Shown: positions 8,272 through 14,354 of the stretch, piece after piece | Layout of the letters: each line of letters opens with the position of its first letter | Position numbering within the stretch: the first letter of the stretch is position 1 | From: Rhodocollybia butyracea | Lineage: Eukaryota > Basidiomycota > Agaricomycetes > Agaricales > Omphalotaceae | Assembly: GCA_015501585.1 (NCBI GenBank) | Contig: JADNRY010001232.1 | Span: 1 to 14,354, forward strand | Reading direction: 5' to 3' | DNA: 14,354 nucleotides | The notes under the pieces: model-generated | The model's input: only the letters and a program-made list of their open reading frames with translations | What the model was told of the DNA's origin: nothing | Databases searched by the model: none | Position numbers and translations under genes: made by a program

Positions 8272-9578
8272 TCAGTCTTCTATCTGCAAGTCACCGTAGG
8301 GCTGTGATTTGAAGTAGGAATCATCGAAATTATGTACGCGTACAAACCCATCTTCTCCACCAGATGCGTAAGAAAGGCCTTTTGGATGTACTGCGATGCT
8401 AAAATCGATATGAGCAGTTTTGATTGGACACAACGAGTAAAAACTCACGTATTGATAGGTCCAAAATGACCCTTGACACGTCCAACTTCTTCCTCAAATA
8501 CCTTGTGCCAGAATCTCGTCTCAAATTTACCTTGGCGAAGTGATGTAGTGGTGACACTCATGGCTTCCTGACCTCCCCCTAAAAGGACATATGGCTTATT
8601 TGGGGAGAGGGCGGCACTATTTAGCGGAGTCTCTGTCGTAAATGTTTTTATAACGTCGAGGGTTTTGGTATCGTGTATCTACGAAATGAGGGTAAGCGTA
8701 TATTATCATCGATAAAATGAAACCTACCCTAGCTGACTTGTCCTTGCTGCTAGTTATGCAGTATGTTCGATCCTCGCTCATTTGAAGATCTGTCACAACG
8801 TCTCCATGCGCACGCTCATTGCTGTGTACCTCTTCGCCAGTTTTGAGGTTGAACAGGGCAACCTTACCCGACTCATGACCAGTAAAGATGACGCCTGGTT
8901 GTGCAGTAAATGCACAGACGGTGGCTTTGGACCCAACAGGGTTGAACATGTGTGCTGGTTCTTTTGATTCTGTGCATAGATGGCTGAGATGAGAAGAAAA
9001 AAGTTATAGATGAACGTACGTTTGTTTCCATCTCCAGCCCGATTGATGTTGAACACCCGGATTGCACATTGGTAGCCCATTCGCTGCTCGTTATACACAC
9101 TACCTGCTTGTCGTCTTCACTGAACGCTACTCGTTTTACGGCGGTCGGAAACTCCCAATATAGACACTTTCCGGTCGCAACATTCCACAGACGAAGCTCG
9201 TTATCTGCTGCGCCAGATATCATGAATCTTGATTCCGCTACAAGTCGGTGACATAAGTTTTTTTGTAGCAGAAAAAACCAAAGACCACTCACAATCGACA
9301 TCAACCGTCCATACTGTCCCGTTGTGTCCATCGTATGTTCCCAGCCGTTCACCGTTATGTGTATACCATACGTTTATGACGTGGTCTTTTGAGCATGAAA
9401 ATAAAAGGTCTCCATCGCGGTTGTATTTGATTTGAGTCAGAGAGCGTTCGTGACCTTTTTACTGTGAGTTAAGTCATCGCAGGCATATCGAGAGGTGAAT
9501 AGAAACCTTGTAGTAATATAGGCCGCTGGAAAATTAGTTAGAAGGGTCAAGTTGGTATAAATCAAGTTTTTATACCAT
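8272..9578 (-). CDS. TIF34: Eukaryotic translation initiation factor 3 subunit I (WD40 protein)
   Basis: eIF3i is a seven-bladed WD40 propeller that binds eIF3b and eIF3g in the cytosolic eIF3 complex, which loads mRNA and initiator tRNA on the 40S subunit. I place seven exons: 9578-9576, 9525-9507, 9454-9293, 9237-9020, 8969-8728, 8678-8449 and 8398-8272. They encode [19 protein letters not shown] at the start, WD segments such as [13 protein letters not shown] and [13 protein letters not shown], the family hallmark [34 protein letters not shown], and the ending [15 protein letters not shown]. With one base added near 9095 (ACG-GAG, giving TEQRMGYQ), the exons sum to 333 residues plus stop, close to human and yeast eIF3i. 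All introns are 49-55 nt. Exon 1 is only the ATG. The acceptor at 9455 (AAAAAG) is used rather than CACAG seven bases earlier, because only it gives LLQGHERS. Confidence 0.97.
9526..9575 (-). other. TIF34: eIF3i intron 1, starting directly after the start codon
   Basis: Reading the minus strand, ATG is followed at once by GTATAA, then a CTAAC branch-like site and TTTTCCAG, and exon 2 begins CGGCCTATATTACTACAAG (R-P-I-L-L-Q). The 50-nt intron therefore separates the initiator codon from the rest of the protein. Exon 2 is only 19 nt. Confidence 0.85.
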
Positions 9579-9736
9579 TTTTTACTGTCCAGGATGAGAT
9601 CTAAGGAGAAGAATGAATGAAGGCGCCACGTGCTTCAGATTCTTTTAATTTCTGGCGACTCAGTGCCCACTATTGCATTTCTTCCTTGCTTCCTTCTTCC
9701 TAGACTGTATTTAACGCGCACAAGGCGCACTACTCC
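9579..9736. promoter_or_regulatory. Divergent promoter between eIF3i and Mit_KHE1 genes
   Basis: Only 158 bp separate the two start codons, so both genes must be driven from here or from overlapping sequence. It holds a CACGTG palindrome (9627-9632), a CT-rich tract (about 9681-9700) and a TATTTAA string (9708-9714) before the plus-strand ATG. Co-regulation is inference. Confidence 0.6.
9627..9632. promoter_or_regulatory. CACGTG (E-box/G-box) site
   Basis: Perfect 6-bp palindrome within GGCGCCACGTGC, near the middle of the divergent promoter. It is the core bound by bHLH factors such as Cbf1 in yeasts. A six-base match can occur by chance; position is the only extra support. Confidence 0.4.
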
Positions 9737-10905
9737 ATGGCGTCCCTCAAGAACGTGCGTTCAGTCCAGCGAATCATTTCATTTCCTATTACTCGTCCAC
9801 GAAAATCATCGAATTTTCAAAGCATTCCTGGTAGCTCCAGCAGTAAAACCGCTCACTTATTATAAATTTCAAGTACATCTACCTAAATCTACCAACTCTG
9901 AAGTGGAAGGAGCACATCAGTCGAGATGGCAGCCAAAAGGGGGATGGATACATTGGACGCAAACTAAAGCTGCAAGCACCTGGGCAAGCTTTGGAAGTGC
10001 TGAAAACGCCTCGAAGGGTAACTGGAAGGTGCAATAGGCCACATATACATATTATCTCTCTTTAATACCAACTTTCGTGCAGTTCAAAGTCTTTCAAACA
10101 GGAGAACGGCTTGTGGACCGACTAGATTATGAAGAGTTGGCGCTCAAAGGAGTGGATCCTTCAATGGGGCCTACTATACGCAATCCAGACATCAGAGGCA
10201 AGGGGTCTGACGAGAATGATGAGAAACAAAAAGTTTTAGTATGTGACTTTCACGAAGTTGGATTGCACTAACCAGAATTTAGATACCTCTATTATACCCA
10301 CCCTCAATACATAGCGCAGAATCATCCTTAGCACATCTCCGACAACTGGTGCAGTCAAGGGAACCGAGACATAAGAAAGGTTTCTGGATGTGGATGATCA
10401 TAGCCCCATTCACAGCTCCGTTCATTATTTACGTTCGTCCCCATGAATTTATTCTCCTCCTAATCGTTGCCAACGCGTGTATACAGCTATCATACCTAAC
10501 CTTCCGTTCTTCTTCTGTGTATGGCGTTCATGGTCACATTATCAAGGCAAGATTCCCCATCGTTCTTCTGTGTTTTTGTTCCAACGATATTACCTTGTAG
10601 CTTATAGATCTTCACAGTATCTTTCAGCCCTCATCAAACATGGGCACGTGGTGGCTTCTCCCAGTGCAGAACTTGATGCTTTGTACCTGAAGTTTGGTCT
10701 GAAAACCCTACCTTTACCGACTACACAATCGCCTCCAAACGAAGAGTCGGAACCTCAATCTGCAACAGGGGATGCAGAAATGCTGCTCACTCGAGAAGCT
10801 GTTCCATCAATCTTGTCTACATTCTCGCTAGAAGACGGTGCCGCCTCGGATTTATACCGCGCAATTGAACAGGCTCGAGTTCGTACTAATAGAGCTCCAG
10901 AGTAG
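9737..10905 (+). CDS. Mitochondrial K+/H+ exchange-related protein (Mit_KHE1 family)
   Basis: Members of this fungal family (related to yeast YDL183C) are mitochondrial proteins linked to K+/H+ exchange across the inner membrane and hence to organelle volume. I see a basic N-terminus (MASLKNVRSVQRIISFPITR), then PLTYYKFQV, the KGGWIHW...STWASFGSAE segment, the hallmark GERLVDRLDYEELALKGVDP, and IPLLYPPS. RHKKGFWMWMIIAPFTAPF and PNLPFFFCVWRSWSHYQAYR follow as paired membrane segments, then an acidic C-terminal tail ending NRAPE. Exons are 9737-10028, 10083-10238, 10283-10432, 10487-10546 and 10601-10905. Two breaks need bases added to runs: two A's near 9856 (A4 to A6) and one T near 10430. 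With those the exons sum to 966 nt, 321 residues plus stop, with every junction in phase. The intron at 10547-10600 is GC-AG. The family is recognised from sequence motifs; biochemical role is from the family, not this gene. Confidence 0.88.
10547..10600 (+). other. GC-AG intron, 54 nt, stop-free and a multiple of three
   Basis: The exon ends TATCAAG, the intron begins GCAAGA and ends TTGTAG. Splicing gives S-H-Y-Q-A-Y-R-S-S in frame, fitting the family. GCAAG after AAG is the usual strong context of GC donors. If retained, it would add 18 residues without a stop. Confidence 0.75.
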
Positions 10906-11617
10906 CATCAGTGCTGGAACGCGATCTACGACCTGGACCTCTAATCTATCTACAATATATCTTTCACTACGAACGGTTCAGACTGGTACCTTCTATTGAT
11001 CTAATGCAAAAGCTAGGTACTGGGCTCAAAATTTGACAGCAATGATGCAAGGACTCATTGTTCGCAGTAAGCTGGCTGTTCATACTTCCATCGCAACTCA
11101 TGGCATTAACGATGACCCTCATGCATGAGCAGGATATCAAGTTCTGTTTGGCCTTTACTCGACATACGGTTGATGCATGAACAACCTCGCTACGATCTGG
11201 AAAACAATCAATAACAGTTTCATACCTTAGAAAATTTGTTTGATACTCGCTTCTTGACGTTGAAAGTCTGAATCTTCTTGGAAAGTCTCCAGGCGATCTG
11301 GGTTGATGTGCTTTTTATCCTGATGAACTGTTCTACTTTTGCGGCCAATCCGCTGGCGTTTGTTGACCTCTTGAACTTGCTATTGATGTGGTATACCTGT
11401 CATTTCCTCGGAGGATACAATACCGGACGGCGGCCAAAACACCGCTCCGTGAATAGCTAGTGAGCTAGTTCATGGCATTGCGGACGCGTCCTTGAAGTTG
11501 CTAGACCTAGTAGTGTTCCCTCTATTAAAAAAAGTTTATACGAAAGCATGTCATATTGGATGATAGAGAAATCTGATACAATCGATCGTTAATGCATTCA
11601 ACAACTAACTTAGTCGT
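10906..11617. other. Intergenic region between convergent genes, no supported gene
   Basis: This region follows the stops of Mit_KHE1 (+) and profilin (-), so it must hold both 3' UTRs. A 60-codon frame at 11278-11460 is somewhat hydrophobic and resembles nothing I know. A perfect 12-bp palindrome CTCATGCATGAG lies at 11118-11129, with a related TGATGCATGA near 11173. I see no RNA gene or mobile element. Confidence 0.45.
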
Positions 11618-12173
11618 CTAATATCCAACGCCTATAAGATAATCGGCCAGACCCTCAACGACGGTTGTTGTTTCGCCTGCTTGAATAGGGGCAGTGTAGA
11701 CGCAAACCAGTATGGCTTGTTTAGTCTTGACCACCACCACGCCATCGGCCTACGGGAAACCGAAATCGAAAAAATGTTTGAGCTCAAACGTACAAATCGA
11801 TAGAGCAAAAAGACGTACGGCTTTCTTTAGATATATACTCCTCTCGTTTGCCTGTAGTGTGAAGTATTTCATGCCAGCGATCTTTAAGCCAGATGCTTGT
11901 GTGGCTGCGGGGTTTGAATGAGCTTTGGTAATTGCCTGCTGTTCCTCTGCGCTAAGCTGGAAAGTTGGTAGAATTGGTAAGGCGTCGAGTAGCGAGAGTT
12001 GAAGAATACCAACTGTGAAGCCCGCAGATGAAGCCCATACACCGCCAGCAGCGCCAAGAATAGCAGCCTTCGAGACCTTTCCACTCCCGACGAGATTGGT
12101 GTCAACGTACGCTAATAATTAAGTTAAAAGATTTTCATGTACAATTAAACCTGAGCATACCTTGCCAGGACAT
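11618..12173 (-). CDS. PFY1: Profilin
   Basis: Profilin binds actin monomers, proline-rich ligands such as formins, and PIP2, and controls actin assembly in the cytosol. Four exons (12173-12161, 12111-12014, 11956-11819, 11749-11618) give 381 nt, or 126 residues plus stop, the normal size, with every junction in frame. The start [20 protein letters not shown] carries the Trp that belongs to the poly-proline site. [54 protein letters not shown] and the end [13 protein letters not shown] follow family order. Introns are 49, 57 and 69 nt, all GT-AG. The first coding exon is just 13 nt. Unlike its neighbours this gene has no frame break. The gene symbol is borrowed from the yeast name. Product is certain. 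Confidence 0.97.
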
Positions 12174-12467
12174 GGCTCAAGTAGTGTGTTTTGAGCAACA
12201 AAGAGATGAAAGTGAAGATGAGTGAGCCAGGCAGTCCAAATTACTTAATTAGGAGTCTGCCCGGAGATTGCCGCGATAAACGCAGAAAGACGACCAGCGC
12301 CCGCATAATATAAAATTAAAGCATACAGTGATGTCTATGATACAAATGTACTTGATACAACAAGCAAACGAGATATCTATTCACCATTACCAGCGCTGAA
12401 AGCTCCTTGAAAAGACCACAGAGTCAGAATCAAAGGCTTTGTGTGCGTATCAGCAAAAACACCATAA
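12174..12467. other. Profilin upstream region and F-box gene 3' region
   Basis: No gene seen. A TATA-like string on the minus strand (around 12305-12316, TTTTATATTATG) lies about 135 nt before the profilin ATG and could be its core promoter, though this is weak. The F-box gene ends at 12468, so its 3' UTR also falls here. Confidence 0.4.
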
Positions 12468-14354
12468 TTATTCGTCATCGTCAAAATCGCTCCCCGTTTC
12501 CTCGTCCGTGAATGCATACTCTTCTGGATCGGATTCGTCGGCGTTGATCATCTCTGATTGAACTATCACCTTGGTCCAACCATCAATCACCAGGCTTTCA
12601 GCTTTCCTTGTCGTCATTCCATACTCATCCAACTGCGGTTCAAATCTTCTCAGGACTGAGGAAGGACTCTCCTCAGACAATTTCTCCCAAGGTTCAGACC
12701 GTGTATCCCATCCTTTGCGCCAATGTTCGATTACATCTGCTGGAGTCCGAACGTAACAACAACCAGTCGCGATAAGCGTCTGCAACACTAGATCCTTCTC
12801 CTCCATCTCTTTCGTGTACTTTACAATGTAAATAGACTTTTGTGTGTGAAGGGATTAGATCGGGGCTCAAAGTTTGGATGAGAGGAGGGTAAGAGTCTGA
12901 AGACGGTAAATTATCGAGTTCATCCCGGACATTGCATTCTCTAGACCTGATAATCTGTTTCACCTGTCGTCCACCTAGACGTATAATTTTGAATACTTCG
13001 AGTTTCGGAAGCAACGGACATTGTGGATGGCTGGGGTTGTTCGAGGGGATGCGCCGAGTGCTCGTTCCATCAGAAAGGTAATCCAGTTCGTCCCCTGTCT
13101 CGACGTCATATTCGGCAAAGACACGCCAGGCTGGGGTAAATTCCAGATGAGAATCACCCATGCAGACTCGTTGGAAATCGACCTCAAGTTCCTTGAGTTT
13201 GGGAAGACAAACTAGCAGCGATCGTAACGTCGAAAGTTTACAATCGAGTGCGGTCAGTGACGTTAATGTGAGGAGGAACGGGAGGAGAGGAGGGGCGAGT
13301 TTATCCGCGGTAGAAATGGTCGTAATCGAGGGGATAGACAGCCCTGAACCATGGGAGAGCCGAACCGAGGAGCTTTCAATGATGCTCATGCCGGCACCAA
13401 TGCATTTTTCCAGAAATTCGCTGTAGTCAGTCTCCTCCTCTGATGAGAGCTCCAAAACGAGTTTCTGGACATTGGGGAGATGGATACGCTCCAGTATTCT
13501 GGTAAGGTATGGTGCATCCATGTCCGTCAAGCTCAGATGCTCCAATTTTTCCAAAGTTACTCTGTCAGAGGGCAGGTCAGACCGCCACAGATCGTCACCC
13601 TGCCATGCAAATGTGTCTGCAAACCGTCTTCGTCCCATCGATCCTTCGGACCAGAGTAGTGAAGGATAAGCTTCCGCAGCTGAGGAGATAAACGAAGCAT
13701 CCTGTCCCATACTCGTATGGCGGCCGGATTTTATTTGGATGCAAAGCGAGTTCCAAAGTGTCTAATCCTTGGAGGTAAGGGCTGAATGCCCAAGGAAGGT
13801 TGACACCAATAAGACTGAGATGTTTGAGTCTAGGAATATCATTGGCAAAAACGATGACCGGTTCGCGGAATGTTGCCTCTATAAGGTCATCAACATTGCT
13901 GAAGTCCTCGAAATGATATAGCTGTAGTGTTTCCAGATTGGGTGCTCGGCCACAGTTGAAACCTAGAGCATCACGAGCTACCTTTTTACAAGTATTGTCC
14001 CGGACACGTAGATAGAATGAACGCCATCTAACGGTCACTGGGACCAATAAGTTGAATATTTCTTCCAGTTCCCCCTTGGAGATACAGTCGTTATGACTTT
14101 GTTGTTTGAACGGAACAGTCGCGATGACGATATCAAGAAAATACCCCGAGCAATTACTCGGTGAGTTGGAATTGATCTGGGCGTACATCGTTCCAGGAAC
14201 ATACGACCTCGCTCAAGATGAGACGCGCGATCGAAAAAGAGTGTAGACCATATCGAAGGTGTGTTGAGAGCAATTTCGCGCCATTTATGACAGATATGGG
14301 AGACCGATGGGGAAATTAGGCGCATAACTGTAATTGTTGGACTTGCAAGAGGAC
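12468..14354 (-). CDS. F-box / leucine-rich-repeat-like protein, N-terminus beyond window
   Basis: The right-hand end reads PLASPTITVMRLISPSVSHI, then CHKWREIALNTPSIWSTLFF, the second half of an F-box as found in the large F-box families of mushroom-forming fungi. Such proteins recruit substrates to SCF ubiquitin ligases by binding Skp1. Irregular leucine-rich segments follow (APNLETLQLYHF, IPRLKHLSLIGVNLPW, GLDTLELALHP, LEKLEHLSLTDMDAPYL, LPKLKELEVDFQ). The protein ends in an acidic tail, DESDPEEYAFTDEETGSDF then DDDE and stop (12470-12468). No intron is apparent in the window. The frame breaks at about 14205, 13735 (GG to GGG), 13605 (GGG to GGGG) and 12850 (A4 to A6). With one or two bases restored at each, it reads as one protein of about 630 residues within the window. 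The substrate is unknown. The F-box start lies past the right edge. Confidence 0.83.

Noticed and set aside
11278..11460. 60-codon plus-strand frame with a hydrophobic stretch
   Set aside because: No ATG start, no known motif, and it lies in the 3' regions of two convergent genes.
11712..11921. Plus-strand frame of 69 codons
   Set aside because: It is the antisense shadow of profilin exons 3 and 4 and the intron between them.
12571..13691. Several plus-strand frames opposite the F-box gene
   Set aside because: They are antisense shadows of the long minus-strand coding sequence and have no family features.
1..14354. A cluster of pseudogenes or a decaying chromosomal region
   Set aside because: The breaks are almost all homopolymer losses, flanking protein motifs are well conserved, splice sites are intact, and several genes are essential. 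Sequence error explains the pattern better.
1..14354. CRISPR array, secondary-metabolite cluster, virus-derived or toxin genes
   Set aside because: No regularly spaced repeats, no synthase, capsid, polymerase or toxin motifs were found on either strand.

Overview
The window looks like nuclear DNA of a basidiomycete fungus, most likely an Agaricomycete (mushroom-forming). The genes are eukaryotic, densely packed and broken by many 44-69 nt GT-AG introns. The protein sequences (stearoyl-CoA desaturase, SMC6, eIF3i, mitochondrial K+/H+ exchange-related protein, profilin, F-box/LRR protein) are fungal in style. There is no bacterial, viral or CRISPR content.

Layout, left to right. 1-879 (-): 5' part of an OLE1-type delta-9 fatty acid desaturase, running off the left edge. 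880-2807: gene-poor stretch holding a 597-bp MITE-like element (1256-1852) with inverted ends and a TAA target duplication, then the SMC6 promoter. 2808-7318 (+): complete SMC6 ATPase gene with many introns. 7650-8251 (+): probable small unrecognised gene. 8272-9578 (-): complete eIF3i (TIF34), whose first coding exon is only the ATG. 9579-9736: short divergent promoter with a CACGTG site. 9737-10905 (+): Mit_KHE1-family mitochondrial inner-membrane protein with a GC-AG intron. 10906-11617: no supported gene. 11618-12173 (-): complete profilin, 126 residues in four exons. 12468-14354 (-): F-box/LRR protein, N-terminus off the right edge.

The genes do not form a pathway. This is ordinary housekeeping content (lipid desaturation, chromosome maintenance, translation initiation, mitochondrial ion homeostasis, actin dynamics, ubiquitin targeting). 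The strongest window-wide signal is technical. OLE1, SMC6, eIF3i, Mit_KHE1, the F-box gene and probably the small gene all carry reading-frame breaks, and nearly every one I could resolve is repaired by adding one or two bases to a homopolymer run. That points to homopolymer-shortening errors in the assembly rather than a cluster of pseudogenes. Profilin reads through without error. I found no convincing novel multi-gene system. The most interesting biology is the MITE and three unusual splicing arrangements: a start-codon-only exon in eIF3i, a Walker A motif split over three exons with a 12-nt microexon in SMC6, and a stop-free 54-nt GC-AG intron in Mit_KHE1.
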